Part shown: one piece after another, positions 18,103 through 29,603 of the stretch | Numbering within the stretch: the stretch's first letter is position 1 | How the letters are laid out: each line of letters starts with the position of its first letter | Assembly (NCBI GenBank): GCA_023387735.1 | Contig: JAEWHP010000031.1 | Coordinates: forward strand, 104,548 to 168,547 | Reading direction: 5' to 3' | Source: Pseudomonadota bacterium | GTDB lineage: Bacteria; Pseudomonadota; Alphaproteobacteria; Rhizobiales; Xanthobacteraceae | Length of the DNA: 64,000 bases | Program-made: the position numbers and the translations under genes | The notes under the pieces: generated by a model | What the model saw: the letters and a program-made list of their open reading frames with translations, nothing else | Database searches by the model: none | What the model was told of the DNA's origin: nothing

Positions 18103-19643
18103 AGCATCACAAGGTCCGCACCTACAAATCCGCCGAACGGCTCGACCGCGCCGATCAACTCGCCTGGAAGATCGCAGCGGTTGCCGCCGATCCGGTACGC
18201 ATCGAGGACGAGGTCGCCGAGATGATCGGCAACCGCATCATCGACAACGCCGCCGTCGCCGCCGCTTCGGTTGCGCGGCATCCGGTCGTTACCGCGCGGG
18301 CGCAAGCCGAGGCACATCCGCAGGCCCAGGGCGCAACCATCTTCGGGCTGCCAGGTGGCCAGCGTTATCAGCCGGAATGGGCGGCATGGGCCAATGGCGT
18401 CGCGGTCCGCGAACTCGATTTCCACGATACGTTCCTGGCCGCAGACTATTCCCATCCCGGCGACAACATCCCGCCGGTGCTGGCGGTGGCCCAGCATTGC
18501 GGATCGTCGGGAGAGGATCTGCTGCGCGGGCTGGCCGCGGCCTACGAGATCCAGGTCGATCTGGTGAAGGGCATCTGCCTGCATGAGCACAAGATCGACC
18601 ATATCGCCCATCTCGGCCCCTCGGCTGCGGCCGGCATCGGCGCGCTGCTTGGGCTGCCGGTTGAGACGATCTATCAGGCGGTGCAGCAGGCGCTTCACGT
18701 CACCACCACGACGCGGCAATCGCGCAAGGGCGAGATTTCAAGCTGGAAGGCCTATGGGCCGGCTTTCGCGGGCAAGATGGCCATCGAAGCAGTCGACCGC
18801 GTCATGCGCGGCGAAGGCGCGCCGTCACCGGCCTATGAGGGCGAGGACGGCTTCATCGCCTGGCTGCTCGGCGGCCCGAACGCGGAATACATCGTGCCGC
18901 TGCCCGAGAAAGGCGAACTGAAGCGCGCGATCCTCGATACCTATACCAAGGAACATTCGGCCGAATATCAGAGCCAGGCGCTGATCGATCTCGCCCGCAG
19001 GCTGGGGCCGAAGATCGGCAACCTCGCAAGCGTGGAAAGCATCGTCATCCATACCAGCCACCACACCCATTTCGTGATCGGCACCGGCGCCAACGATCCG
19101 CAGAAGATGGATCCGAAGGCCAGCCGCGAAACGCTCGATCACTCCATCATGTACATCTTCGCCGTCGCGCTCGAAGACGGCGGCTGGCATCACGAAAAAT
19201 CCTACGCGCCGGAACGCGCGGGCCGGCCCGCAACGATCGAGCTCTGGCGCAAGATTTCGACGGTCGAAGACCCCGAATGGACGCGGCGCTATCACAGCCA
19301 CGATCCACGAGAGAAGGCCTTCGGCGGCCGCGTCGTCGTTACGCTCAAGGGCGGATCGACCGTCAGCGACGAGATCGCGGTCGCCGACGCGCACCCGCTG
19401 GGCGCCCGACCGTTCAAGCGGCCGGATTACATCCGCAAGTTTCGGTCGCTGGCGGATGGCGTGATTTCCCTTGCAGAGCAGGACCGCTTCATCGCCGCGG
19501 TCGAGCGGCTGCCATCACTTCGGGCCGGTGAGCTTTCCGAGCTGACATTTACCGTCGAACCGTCGCGGCTCCGCGCCGCTGCCTCGCACGGCATTTTCGA
19601 CTGGCCTGCTGAAACGCAAAACTCGCAGCAAGCACGTGCTTAG
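18099..19643 (+). CDS. prpD: 2-methylcitrate dehydratase (MmgE/PrpD family)
   Basis: A 514-residue PrpD-family protein catalysing dehydration of 2-methylcitrate to 2-methylaconitate in propionate oxidation. It starts with GTG inside the stop of the thioesterase gene. Family stretches are [51 protein letters not shown], and [19 protein letters not shown] with KMAIEAV. Length is close to the 480-500 residues usual for PrpD. It sits 10 nt before prpC, and no acnD/prpF pair is present, so the cofactor-free PrpD route is the one encoded. Confidence 0.94.
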   Translation: MKHHKVRTYKSAERLDRADQLAWKIAAVAADPVRIEDEVAEMIGNRIIDNAAVAAASVARHPVVTARAQAEAHPQAQGATIFGLPGGQRYQPEWAAWANGVAVRELDFHDTFLAADYSHPGDNIPPVLAVAQHCGSSGEDLLRGLAAAYEIQVDLVKGICLHEHKIDHIAHLGPSAAAGIGALLGLPVETIYQAVQQALHVTTTTRQSRKGEISSWKAYGPAFAGKMAIEAVDRVMRGEGAPSPAYEGEDGFIAWLLGGPNAEYIVPLPEKGELKRAILDTYTKEHSAEYQSQALIDLARRLGPKIGNLASVESIVIHTSHHTHFVIGTGANDPQKMDPKASRETLDHSIMYIFAVALEDGGWHHEKSYAPERAGRPATIELWRKISTVEDPEWTRRYHSHDPREKAFGGRVVVTLKGGSTVSDEIAVADAHPLGARPFKRPDYIRKFRSLADGVISLAEQDRFIAAVERLPSLRAGELSELTFTVEPSRLRAAASHGIFDWPAETQNSQQARA

Positions 19644-19653
19644 GGAGGAACAG

Positions 19654-20826
19654 ATGACGGACGCGAAGCCAGCACCCAAGAAATCCGTGGCGCTCTCCGG
19701 CGTCGTCGCCGGCAACACCGCGCTTTGCAGCGTCGGCCGCAGCGGCAACGATTTGCACTATCGCGGCTACGACATCCTCGATGTCGCAGGCGTCTGCGAG
19801 TTCGAGGAGATCGCGCATCTGCTCGTGCACGGCAGCCTGCCGACCCGCGCCGAGCTTGCCAACTACAAGGTCAGGCTGAAATCGCTGCGCGGCCTGCCGC
19901 GCGCGGTGCTGAACACGCTGGAACAACTGCCGGCGGCGGCGCACCCGATGGACGTGATGCGATCCGGCGTCTCGGCGCTTGGCTGCGTGCTGCCGGAAAG
20001 CCACGACCACAATACGCCCGGCGCCCGCGACATCGCCGACCGCCTGATGGCCTCGCTCGGCTCGATGCTGCTTTACTGGCATCATTACGCGCATAACGGC
20101 CGCCGCATCGAGGTGGAGACCGGCGATGACTCGATCGGCGGACACTTCCTTCACCTGCTGCATGGCAAGCCGCCGTCGGCGTCACACGAACGCGCGATGC
20201 ATACCTCGCTCAACCTCTATGCCGAGCACGAATTCAATGCCTCGACGTTCACCGCGCGCTCGATCGCCGGCACCGGCGCCGACATGTATTCGGCGGTCAC
20301 GGGCGCGATCGGCGCACTGCGTGGACCCAAGCATGGCGGGGCTAACGAGGTCGCGTTCGAGGTGCAGAAGCGCTACGCCGACCCTGATGAAGCCGAGGCC
20401 GATATCCGCCGGCGGATCGCGGCCAAGGAAGTCGTGATCGGCTTCGGCCATCCCGTCTATACGATCGCAGATCCCCGCAACAAGGTGATCAAGCAGGTCG
20501 CGCATCAGCTCAGTGCCGAGAGCGGCAGCATGCGCATGTTCGCGATCGCCGACCGCATCGAGACTGTCATGGCCGAAGCCAAGCGCATGTTCGCCAACCT
20601 GGACTGGTTCAGCGCCGTCTCCTACCACGCGATGGGGGTGCCGACGGCGATGTTCACGCCGCTATTCGTCATCTCACGCACTTCCGGCTGGGCCGCCCAC
20701 GTCATCGAACAGCGGATCGACAGCAAGATCATCCGGCCGGCGGCGAACTATGTCGGCCCCGAAAATCGCGCCTTCATCCCGCTCGATGCACGCGAGCAGG
20801 CCCCCTCGCCGATGCGCGCGGCATAG
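19654..20826 (+). CDS. prpC: 2-methylcitrate synthase
   Basis: A 390-residue citrate-synthase-family enzyme joining propionyl-CoA and oxaloacetate. A strong GGGAGGAA lies just ahead of the ATG at 19654. Conserved pieces include the opening [20 protein letters not shown], catalytic-site stretches [13 protein letters not shown] ([16 protein letters not shown]), [11 protein letters not shown] with the active-site His, and [18 protein letters not shown] with the second catalytic His. The short bacterial length and the context with prpD and prpB favour methylcitrate synthase over ordinary citrate synthase. It is followed by prpB after 10 nt. Confidence 0.95.
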   Translation: MTDAKPAPKKSVALSGVVAGNTALCSVGRSGNDLHYRGYDILDVAGVCEFEEIAHLLVHGSLPTRAELANYKVRLKSLRGLPRAVLNTLEQLPAAAHPMDVMRSGVSALGCVLPESHDHNTPGARDIADRLMASLGSMLLYWHHYAHNGRRIEVETGDDSIGGHFLHLLHGKPPSASHERAMHTSLNLYAEHEFNASTFTARSIAGTGADMYSAVTGAIGALRGPKHGGANEVAFEVQKRYADPDEAEADIRRRIAAKEVVIGFGHPVYTIADPRNKVIKQVAHQLSAESGSMRMFAIADRIETVMAEAKRMFANLDWFSAVSYHAMGVPTAMFTPLFVISRTSGWAAHVIEQRIDSKIIRPAANYVGPENRAFIPLDAREQAPSPMRAA

Positions 20827-20836
20827 GGAGAGGGCC

Positions 20837-21760
20837 ATGCCATACCTCGTCGCATCGGATCATCCGCAGGAGAGCGCCGGCCGCCGCTTTCGCACGCTGC
20901 TGCAGCGGCCCGGCATCCTGCGCCTCCCCGGAGCGCATAACGGAATGTCGGCACTGCAGGCTCGGGCGGCCGGCTTCGAGGCGCTGTATCTGTCCGGCGC
21001 CGCCATGACCGCATCGATGGGACTGCCGGACCTCGGCGTCATCACGGTCGACGAGGTCGCGTTCTTCGTGCGCCAGATCGCCCGCGCAGCAAGCCTGCCG
21101 CTGCTGGTGGACGGCGATACCGGATATGGCGAAGCGCTCAACGTCATGCACATGGTCCGCGTCTTCGAGGAAGCCGGCGCCGGCGCCGTTCATCTCGAGG
21201 ATCAGTTGCTGCCCAAGAAATGCGGCCACCTCAACGACAAGAGACTGGCCGATGCGCACGACATGGCTGCCAAAGTCGCAGCCGCCGCCAAGGCGCGCCG
21301 CGATCTCGTCGTCATCGCACGAACGGATGCAGCCGCCAGCGAAGGCCTCGACGGCGCCGTCGCGCGTGCCAGGCTCTATATGGAAGCCGGCGCCGACGCG
21401 ATTTTCCCCGAAGCGCTCAACACCGCCGAGATGTTCCGCGCCTTCGCCGAGCGGATGCCCGGCGTGCCGCTGCTCGCCAACATGACCGAGTTCGGCAAGA
21501 CGCCGTTCTTCACCGCCGTCGAGTTCGAGCAGATGGGCTACGCGATGGTGATCTGGCCGGTTTCCTCGCTGCGGGTCGCGAACAAGGCGCAGCAGCAGCT
21601 CTATGCCGCAATCGCGCGGGACGGCGGCACCCACAACATGATCGATCGGATGCAGACCCGCGCCGAGCTTTACGACACAATCAGGCTGCACGATTACGAG
21701 GCGCTCGATCGCTCCATCGTCCAGACCATCGTTCCGCGGGAGATGCCGCAACGAAAATGA
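20837..21760 (+). CDS. prpB: 2-methylisocitrate lyase
   Basis: A 307-residue member of the isocitrate lyase/PEP mutase superfamily cleaving 2-methylisocitrate to pyruvate and succinate. Active-site features are LYLSGAAMTASMGLPDLG, LLVDGDTGYGEALNV, the lyase motif KKCGHL with its catalytic Cys, and VIARTDA. The start at 20837 has GGGAGAGGG upstream. As the last gene of the thioesterase-prpD-prpC-prpB operon it completes the carbon route. The downstream cobalamin riboswitch belongs to metE, not to this operon. Confidence 0.96.
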   Translation: MPYLVASDHPQESAGRRFRTLLQRPGILRLPGAHNGMSALQARAAGFEALYLSGAAMTASMGLPDLGVITVDEVAFFVRQIARAASLPLLVDGDTGYGEALNVMHMVRVFEEAGAGAVHLEDQLLPKKCGHLNDKRLADAHDMAAKVAAAAKARRDLVVIARTDAAASEGLDGAVARARLYMEAGADAIFPEALNTAEMFRAFAERMPGVPLLANMTEFGKTPFFTAVEFEQMGYAMVIWPVSSLRVANKAQQQLYAAIARDGGTHNMIDRMQTRAELYDTIRLHDYEALDRSIVQTIVPREMPQRK

Positions 21761-21800
21761 TCCGTTGACGGCAACGCGCACTTGTCGATAAACCGGGGCG

Positions 21801-21984
21801 GTCGTGGTTCTTCGGAGATTGTTTCTCCGAAGCTAAGAGGGAAGCCGGTGCGGCCGTAATGGCCAAAGCCGGAGCTGCCCCCGCAACTGTAAGCGGCGAG
21901 CCGCTGTCCAACGAAGTCACTGAGACCCGCAAGGTCTCGGGAAGGCCGGACAGCAGCACTGACCCGCGAGCCAGGAGACCTGCC
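21801..21984 (+). ncRNA. cobalamin (AdoCbl) riboswitch in the metE leader
   Basis: After a stem of TTCGGAGA with TTCTCCGAA, the conserved blocks run GCTAAGAGGGAAGCCGGTG, GAGCTGCCCCCGCAACTGTA, and GCCAGGAGACCTGCC (ending 21984). The order and spacing match the cobalamin aptamer. It ends 127 nt before the metE start. Repression of the B12-independent methionine synthase by B12 is a well-known use of this riboswitch. Confidence 0.97.
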
Positions 21985-21997
21985 TCGACAACATACA

Positions 21998-22018
21998 CGT
22001 CCTCGGGCGGGGTGTCCC
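21998..22018 (+). promoter_or_regulatory. conserved post-aptamer element of the metE leader
   Basis: The element begins ACGTCCTCGGGCGGGGTGTC and is the twin of 15741-15762 (20 of 21 positions). It lies 13 nt after the aptamer and about 93 nt before the start codon; in the nrdA leader the distance is about 96 nt. GCGGGG within it can pair with CCCCGC at 21879-21884. Confidence 0.65.
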
Positions 22019-22088
22019 GGTGGTGCGGTTGCGATTCCGCGCGCGCTTCCCGCCGTTCGGGATCCAGACGTGTCACTTCGGCCTTTGC

Positions 22089-22103
22089 CCCCAACTTTTG
22101 GGG
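22089..22103 (+). promoter_or_regulatory. hairpin holding the metE Shine-Dalgarno
   Basis: CCCCAA (22089-22094) pairs with TTGGGG (22098-22103) around a CTT loop. The GGGG is the only ribosome-binding-like sequence before the ATG at 22112, so folding would hide it. This fits translational control by the riboswitch upstream. Confidence 0.6.
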
Positions 22104-22111
22104 TTAAGCCA

Positions 22112-24472
22112 ATGTCTACTACTTCCACCATCTCCACTTCAGCACTTCCCGTGGCCTCGCTCGGCACGCCGCGCATCGGCCCGCGCCGCGAGCTGAAATT
22201 CGCGCTGGAAAGTTTCTGGTCCGGCGCGACCAGCGAAAGCGCGCTGATCGAAGCCGGCGCAGGCCTGCGCGCGGCGAACTGGGCGCGCCAGAAAAAGCTC
22301 GGCGTCAGCGTGATCCCGTCGAACGATTTTTCGTTCTATGATCAGGTGCTCGACACGTCGGTGATGGTCGGCGCCATTCCGAAAATCTATCGCTGGGACG
22401 GCGGCCCGGTGCCGCTTGCGACCTATTTCGCGATGGCCCGCGGGGCGCAGGGTGAAACGCGCGAAGCCGACTGCGGCCATGCCCATCATGGCCATGATGC
22501 CGCGCATGGCGTGCCCGCGCAGGAAATGACGAAATGGTTCGACACCAATTACCACTACATGGTGCCCGAACTGGAAAAGGAGCAGACGTTCGTCCTCGCA
22601 TCGCGCAAGCCGATCGAGGAATACGAGGAAGCGCTGGCGCTGGGCTACCGGACCCGGCCCGTGTTGGTCGGGCCGGTCACGTTCCTCAAGCTCGCCAAGA
22701 GCACGGACGCCGGATTCAATCCGCTCTCGCTGCTCGACCGGCTGCTGCCCGTCTACATCGAGGTCCTTCGCGAATTGGTCTATCGGGGCGCCGAATGGGT
22801 GCAGATCGACGAGCCGTGTCTGGTGCTCGACCTTGATATCGTCGCGAAGCAGGCGCTGCATTACGCCTACTCCGAGATCGCCAAAGCCGTGCCGCAGCTC
22901 AAGATCATGCTGGCGACCTATTTTGGCGAGCTGGGCGGCAGTCGCGACACGGCGCTTTCCCTTCCCGTCGCCGGGCTGCATCTAGATCTGGTGCGCGCAC
23001 CGGACCAGATCGACAACCTCGACGGCTTTCCAAAGGACCGCGTGCTGTCGCTCGGCGTCATCGACGGCCGCAACATCTGGCGCACGGATCTGAGCCGCGT
23101 GCTCAATCGGATCGAGCCCGTCGTCGCAAAGCTCGGCAAGGATCGCGTGCAGATCGCGCCGTCATGCTCGCTGCTGCACGTCCCGATCGATTTATCGCTG
23201 GAGACCGGCCTCGATCCCGAGATCACAAGCTGGCTGGCGTTCTCGGTGCAGAAAATCGAGGAGCTGACGACCCTCGCAACGGCGCTCGCAGGTGGCCGTA
23301 AAGCTGCGGCGGCCAGCCTGAAGGCCTCGGACGAGGCAGCCGCCTCCCGCAAGGCTTCGCCCCGCATCCACAATGCGAAGGTAGCAGCGCGTGTTGCCGG
23401 CATCGACGATGCGATGCGTCGGCGCGCCAGCGTATTCGCGGACCGTGTCGGCGTTCAGCACGCGCGTTTCAGCCTGCCGGCGTTCCCGACCACGACGATC
23501 GGCTCGTTCCCGCAAACCGCCGACGTCCGCAAGGCGCGCGCCGCCCACGCCAAGGGTACTCTGGCCGACAGCGCCTACAAATCCTACCTGCAGGAACAGA
23601 CCGCCCGCGCGGTGCGCTGGCAGGAAGACATCGGCCTCGACGTGCTCGTGCATGGTGAGTTCGAACGCAACGACATGGTGCAGTATTTTGGCGAGCAGCT
23701 TGCCGGCTTCGCATTCACCGCCAACGGCTGGGTGCAATCCTACGGATCGCGTTACGTCCGCCCGCCGGTGCTGTTCGGCGACGTCTCGCGGCCCAGCCCG
23801 ATGACGGTCGAGTGGTGGCAGTATGCGCAGTCGCTGACAAAGAAGCCGATGAAGGCGATGCTCACCGGCCCCGTCACCATCCTGAACTGGTCGTTCGTCC
23901 GCGATGACATCCCGCGCAGCGAGGCCTGCCGGCAGATCGCGCTCGCCATCCGCGACGAGGTCGCCGATCTCGAAGCGGCCGGCGCCGGCATGATCCAGAT
24001 CGACGAGGCGGCACTGAGGGAAGGCCTGCCGCTGCGGAAATCCGAATGGAAGGCCTATCTCGACTGGGCCGTCGAAGCCTTCCGCCTCTGTTCGTCCGGT
24101 GTGCGCGACGAGACGCAGATCCACACCCACATGTGCTACTCGGAGTTCAACGACATCATCGACGCAATCGGCGCCATGGACGCCGACGTGATCTCGATCG
24201 AGACCTCGCGCTCGAAGATGGAGTTGCTCGACGCATTCAGGGATTACCGCTACCCGAACGAAATCGGCCCCGGCGTCTATGACATCCATTCGCCGCGGGT
24301 GCCTGACATCGGCGAGATGACCGACCTGCTCGCGCTGGCGCGGAAACGGCTTGCCGACACCCAGATCTGGATCAATCCGGATTGCGGATTGAAGACCCGC
24401 AAATGGGAGGAAGTGCAGCCGGCGCTCGTCAACATGGTCGCGGCGGCCCGCGAATTGCGCGCCTCCGCCTAG
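22112..24472 (+). CDS. metE: cobalamin-independent methionine synthase
   Basis: A 786-residue MetE transferring methyl from methyltetrahydropteroyl-triglutamate to homocysteine. Zinc ligands are visible: His and Cys in HTHMCYSEF, Glu in the following region, and Cys in NPDCGLKTR near the C-terminus. The two-barrel layout is kept: an N-terminal half with [16 protein letters not shown], and a C-terminal catalytic half starting near [12 protein letters not shown]. The ATG at 22112 follows the riboswitch leader; an upstream in-frame start would lie inside it. An unusual His-rich loop (residues 121-133, [13 protein letters not shown]) precedes EMTKWF. The linker between halves is Ala/Ser-rich. Confidence 0.97.
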   Translation: MSTTSTISTSALPVASLGTPRIGPRRELKFALESFWSGATSESALIEAGAGLRAANWARQKKLGVSVIPSNDFSFYDQVLDTSVMVGAIPKIYRWDGGPVPLATYFAMARGAQGETREADCGHAHHGHDAAHGVPAQEMTKWFDTNYHYMVPELEKEQTFVLASRKPIEEYEEALALGYRTRPVLVGPVTFLKLAKSTDAGFNPLSLLDRLLPVYIEVLRELVYRGAEWVQIDEPCLVLDLDIVAKQALHYAYSEIAKAVPQLKIMLATYFGELGGSRDTALSLPVAGLHLDLVRAPDQIDNLDGFPKDRVLSLGVIDGRNIWRTDLSRVLNRIEPVVAKLGKDRVQIAPSCSLLHVPIDLSLETGLDPEITSWLAFSVQKIEELTTLATALAGGRKAAAASLKASDEAAASRKASPRIHNAKVAARVAGIDDAMRRRASVFADRVGVQHARFSLPAFPTTTIGSFPQTADVRKARAAHAKGTLADSAYKSYLQEQTARAVRWQEDIGLDVLVHGEFERNDMVQYFGEQLAGFAFTANGWVQSYGSRYVRPPVLFGDVSRPSPMTVEWWQYAQSLTKKPMKAMLTGPVTILNWSFVRDDIPRSEACRQIALAIRDEVADLEAAGAGMIQIDEAALREGLPLRKSEWKAYLDWAVEAFRLCSSGVRDETQIHTHMCYSEFNDIIDAIGAMDADVISIETSRSKMELLDAFRDYRYPNEIGPGVYDIHSPRVPDIGEMTDLLALARKRLADTQIWINPDCGLKTRKWEEVQPALVNMVAAARELRASA

Positions 24473-24525
24473 CGCGGGTAGCGCCCCGTCTCTAGATTAG
24501 CCGCGGAAAATCGAAGGAGACCGCG

Positions 24526-24720
24526 ATGCGCTTCTGGATTCAATGCACGGCCTTCGAGACGGGGCGGCCGATCCACATCAACATTGCGCTCGTCGGCAGC
24601 ATGTCGCGCGACGGCGAGCGCACCGTTCTCACCTATGTGGGCGACGGGCAGACCATCGACGTGACCGAGACGCCGGAGCAGATCCTCGAGCGCCATTTTG
24701 CGCCCATGGGAAAGGCGTAG
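24526..24720 (+). CDS. small conserved-looking hypothetical protein
   Basis: A 64-residue protein starting MRFWIQCTAFETGRPIHINI, with GAAGGAGA placed well ahead of the ATG at 24526. The composition is balanced (beta-rich first half, VTETPEQILERHF helix later) and looks like a real small cytoplasmic protein. No domain is recognised. It lies 53 nt after metE on the same strand and is followed at once by a strong bidirectional terminator, so it is probably the end of the metE transcript or a short unit of its own. Confidence 0.75.
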   Translation: MRFWIQCTAFETGRPIHINIALVGSMSRDGERTVLTYVGDGQTIDVTETPEQILERHFAPMGKA

Positions 24721-24739
24721 CGCGCGAGGTGGGCGACAT

Positions 24740-24770
24740 AAAAAACGCGGCGTCTCCGCCGCGTTTTCTT
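24740..24770. terminator. bidirectional rho-independent terminator between the small gene and ftsH
   Basis: AACGCGGCG pairs with CGCCGCGTT around TCTC, with TTTTCTT on the plus side and TTTTTTA on the minus side. It serves both the rightward metE-side transcript and the leftward ftsH transcript. Confidence 0.9.
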
Positions 24771-24787
24771 GTTCAGATGCAGTCCGC

Positions 24788-26704
<1,917 letters not shown>

Positions 26705-26972
26705 TGATCTTCCTTCGTGGTCGCGCGGATCGCGGCCTTTGTCCTTGGCAGTAACCCTGAATATTTCTTTTTGGGTAGTGAGACGAGAATCCCCGGTCCA
26801 CTGCACACAATCTAGGTGGCGCCCCGGTCAATGCCAAGGGAACCACTCAGGACTATTTAACGCATGTTAGCGGAATTCCGGGTCAAAAAATGGCGTAGAA
26901 TCCGGGGTTTCCACGGGGTGGTTAAGACAGGTTGCGGGAATATGCTGGGATATCAATATATCGGGCCGTTTG

Positions 26973-28007
26973 TCACGGTTTCCGGCCGCGACGCTGCGGC
27001 GCCGGATCGACGTGAATTCGCCCGCCGCTCAGGCTGATCGCCGCCCCCGCAAGGGTTTGCTTCAGGCTTGACTGCCCCTTGCCATCGACAATGGCGCAGT
27101 CCAACGCGGCCAGCAGGGCTTCGAGTTTGCCGAGTTCGGCAGTCCCCTCGTGGCCGAACCGGTCGATCGCGCGCTTGAGCAGCCTCAGGCGGATCTCCTC
27201 GGGCAGCCCGGCAAAGGCCGCGGCATCGAATCCGAAGCGCGAGGCATCCCGACGATCCGTCAAGGCAAGGTAGCGCTCCGCCCCATCGACCAGCACTTCG
27301 ATCGCGGCATTGGCCCGCGCCAGCCGCGAGGCCAGCCGCGCCAGGCTGCGGCTGTCGGCGCCCTCCTCCGCCAGCGCCGGCATCAATGCGCGCAGCCTCG
27401 GACGCGTGAAACTCACGTCGCTGTTGGTCGGATCGTCGGCGAAGGCGATCTTTGCCTTGCCGAGTGTCGCGACGAGCCGCGATTTCGGGATGTCCAGCAA
27501 CGGCCGCGCCAGCCGCACGCCGTCCCGTTCGGTCTCGCGTGCCATCGCCGCAAGACCCGCGATGCCGCTGCCGCGCAGCATCCGCATCAGCAGCGTTTCG
27601 GCCTGGTCGTCCCGGGTATGCGCAGTGAGGATATGCGTCGCGCCGCTCGATCGCGCGGCCTGCGCGAGCAGGCGATAGCGCTCCGCGCGCGCCGCGGCCG
27701 GCAATCCCGTCTTCGGCTTGACGCCGCTCCAGCGCAGCGTGCGATGGGGCAGTTCGAGCGTACGTGCCAGGCGTTTGACGTCACGCGCCTCGCGCGCGGC
27801 CTCGGGGCGCAAGCCGTGATCGACCGTGACGGCGAGCAGGCGCGGCCCCCGGGAAAGCCCGTGGCGCCAGCGCGCGGCCAGCCACATCAACGCCATCGAG
27901 TCGGGGCCACCGGAGACCGCGAGCACCATCGCGGGCGCGGCCCTCCAGTCGGCAAACAGGCGTTTGGCATCATTGGCCGAAATAACGGCCTGGTCATCGA
28001 GGGGCAT
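26973..28007 (-). CDS. tilS: tRNA(Ile)-lysidine synthase
   Basis: A 344-residue N-type ATP pyrophosphatase that turns C34 of the CAU-anticodon tRNA-Ile into lysidine so that it reads AUA. The P-loop SGGPDSM is at residues 32-38, and HTRDDQAETLLMRMLRGSG and DPTNSD are the other family signatures. It lies 51 nt downstream of cpoB, a neighbourhood I recall from many alphaproteobacteria (pal-cpoB-tilS-ftsH). The C-terminal accessory domains of the E. coli enzyme are short or missing, as is common in this group. Confidence 0.95.
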   Translation of the reverse strand: MPLDDQAVISANDAKRLFADWRAAPAMVLAVSGGPDSMALMWLAARWRHGLSRGPRLLAVTVDHGLRPEAAREARDVKRLARTLELPHRTLRWSGVKPKTGLPAAARAERYRLLAQAARSSGATHILTAHTRDDQAETLLMRMLRGSGIAGLAAMARETERDGVRLARPLLDIPKSRLVATLGKAKIAFADDPTNSDVSFTRPRLRALMPALAEEGADSRSLARLASRLARANAAIEVLVDGAERYLALTDRRDASRFGFDAAAFAGLPEEIRLRLLKRAIDRFGHEGTAELGKLEALLAALDCAIVDGKGQSSLKQTLAGAAISLSGGRIHVDPAPQRRGRKP

Positions 28008-28058
28008 GGCTGCACCGGCACCTGCACGGAGGCCGGTCGCGGCCTCCCCGGTACCAGC

Positions 28059-29180
28059 TTAGCACTTCACCCGCTTTTGCTCACGGTCTACGGCGGCTTT
28101 GACGCCGGCCGAGGCGCGCGGATATTTCCGCGTCACTTCGCCGAGCGCCGCGCAGGCGGCTTCCTTTTCCTTCAGCGCCGCCAGCGACTGGCCGAGCCGC
28201 AGCAGGGCGTCAGGCGCCTTGCCCGATTTGTCGAACTTGGTGGTGACACCGAGGAAGGCTTCCGCCGCATCGCGATATTGCTGGCGCTGGAAATAGCTTT
28301 CGCCGAGCCAGTATTGCGAATCCGCGATCAGGGGATCGCTCGGGTATTTCTGGGCGAAGTTCTTCATCGTCTCTTCGGCCAGCGCGTAGTCCTTGCGCTG
28401 CATGTAGCCGATGCCGAGATCGAATTCGTCCTTGGACGTCGCCGAGGGCGGCAGCGTGGTCAGCGCGGCGCTGGCGGGACCGCGCGGCGGCGGGCCCCCG
28501 GCTGCAGCCGGGTCACGACCGAGATTCATCGGTTCACCGGGGCCACGTCCGCCCGGTGCACCGACCGGGGCATCGTTGGCGATCGGCATCTGACCGCCGC
28601 CGAGTGCGCGCGGCGCGCCGGGGGCGTTGGGGTTCTGGCTGGGATCGAACGCATCGCCGCGACGGCGACCGCCCCCTTGTGGTGCCGCAGGGTCCTGCGC
28701 CATCGGGGCGGGTGAGGCGGCCTGGGGCTGCTGGCCATAGCCGGGCTGGGCTTGCGGATAGCCCTGCTGCTGCGGGTAGGCTTGCTGCTGCGGGTAGTTC
28801 TGCTGCGGATAAGCCTGCTGCGCCTGTGGCGGCGGATTGGGCTGCCCCTGGGGCGGCGCTGCCGACATGCCGGGCTGCGCTACTGGCGGCTGACCGCCCG
28901 GTGACGGCGGCGCCGCGCCGAGCTGGCGCAGCCGCTCTTCGAGCTGGCGGTTACGGTATTGCAGTTCCTCGTTCTGGCCGGTCAGTTGCCGGAGCTGCTG
29001 CTCGAGCCGCTGGATCCGCATTTCCGCATCGCCGTCATCGGACTGCTCCTGCCCACGCGGGGCACCTTGCTGCGATCGCTCCCAGGGAAACGAAAGCTGC
29101 GCCGAAGCGATCTGCACGGAAGAAGCCAGCATCACGGCAATCGCCGCGGCGCCGGTAGCATTAAGGAGTCTGGATGACAT
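28059..29180 (-). CDS. cpoB: Tol-Pal system TPR protein CpoB/YbgF
   Basis: A periplasmic protein of 373 residues from the start at 29180 (MSSRLLNATGAAAIAVMLASS); an ATG at 29210 would add ten residues. The signal peptide ends near QIASAQ. A coiled-coil segment follows (MRIQRLEQQLRQLTGQNEEL to EERLRQL), used for trimerisation in E. coli. Next is a long Pro/Gln/Gly-rich linker with YPQQ-type repeats, unusually long, and then a C-terminal TPR domain (EFDLGIGYMQRKDYALAEET, SQYWLGESYFQRQQYRDAAE). CpoB links Tol-Pal to peptidoglycan synthesis during constriction. It is downstream of pal but separated by about 420 nt. Confidence 0.9.
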   Translation of the reverse strand: MSSRLLNATGAAAIAVMLASSVQIASAQLSFPWERSQQGAPRGQEQSDDGDAEMRIQRLEQQLRQLTGQNEELQYRNRQLEERLRQLGAAPPSPGGQPPVAQPGMSAAPPQGQPNPPPQAQQAYPQQNYPQQQAYPQQQGYPQAQPGYGQQPQAASPAPMAQDPAAPQGGGRRRGDAFDPSQNPNAPGAPRALGGGQMPIANDAPVGAPGGRGPGEPMNLGRDPAAAGGPPPRGPASAALTTLPPSATSKDEFDLGIGYMQRKDYALAEETMKNFAQKYPSDPLIADSQYWLGESYFQRQQYRDAAEAFLGVTTKFDKSGKAPDALLRLGQSLAALKEKEAACAALGEVTRKYPRASAGVKAAVDREQKRVKC

Positions 29181-29603
29181 TTTGCCCTGACGACGAAGAT
29201 CGCGTGACATCGAAAGCTGATCCCATTCAGCGATGGAGTGCGCCGGAATTGTGACTGGCGCTTTCCAATCCGCCCGCTTGACCGCGGTATGGTTTAGTTT
29301 CGACTTCGGAACAAGCAAGCACCTTGGTCAAACGAACCGTTCATCGAGCACGTGTGTGTGAACGGGCTCCATCTGGTGCGACTCGAGCAGTTCGCCAATT
29401 GCCGACTTGGCGTCGTGCCGGATGCGCCTGAACGAGCGATGGCGCTGATCCGCGATTGGAGTTGCTGGATTAACTGCTTGGCGCGGTGTCTCAACGCAAG
29501 CCTGCATCCGCTTGGTGTGAAAGCACAATGCACTGTTAAACCAGCGCCTGAAGGCGCTGGTTCTGGAAGCGTGGGAAAGTCTGAAAGCTGAGGTCCCGGG
29601 CGC
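29181..29603. other. gene-free stretch between pal and cpoB
   Basis: About 420 nt with no convincing gene. Short frames exist on both strands (for example 29352-29591), but they lack a ribosome-binding site and resemble nothing known. A hairpin near 29539 probably ends pal transcription. The cpoB promoter should lie in 29190-29350, but no clear consensus is visible. Confidence 0.5.
29539..29562 (-). terminator. hairpin downstream of pal
   Basis: AACCAGCGCC (29539-29548) pairs with GGCGCTGGTT (29553-29562) around a TGAA loop. On the minus strand it is followed by only a short T stretch (TTTAAC), so it is a weak terminator or a processing hairpin. Confidence 0.55.

Noticed and set aside
29294..29591. 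Small frames on both strands between pal and cpoB
   Set aside because: No ribosome-binding site, unusual composition, and overlap with a hairpin; not supportable without conservation.
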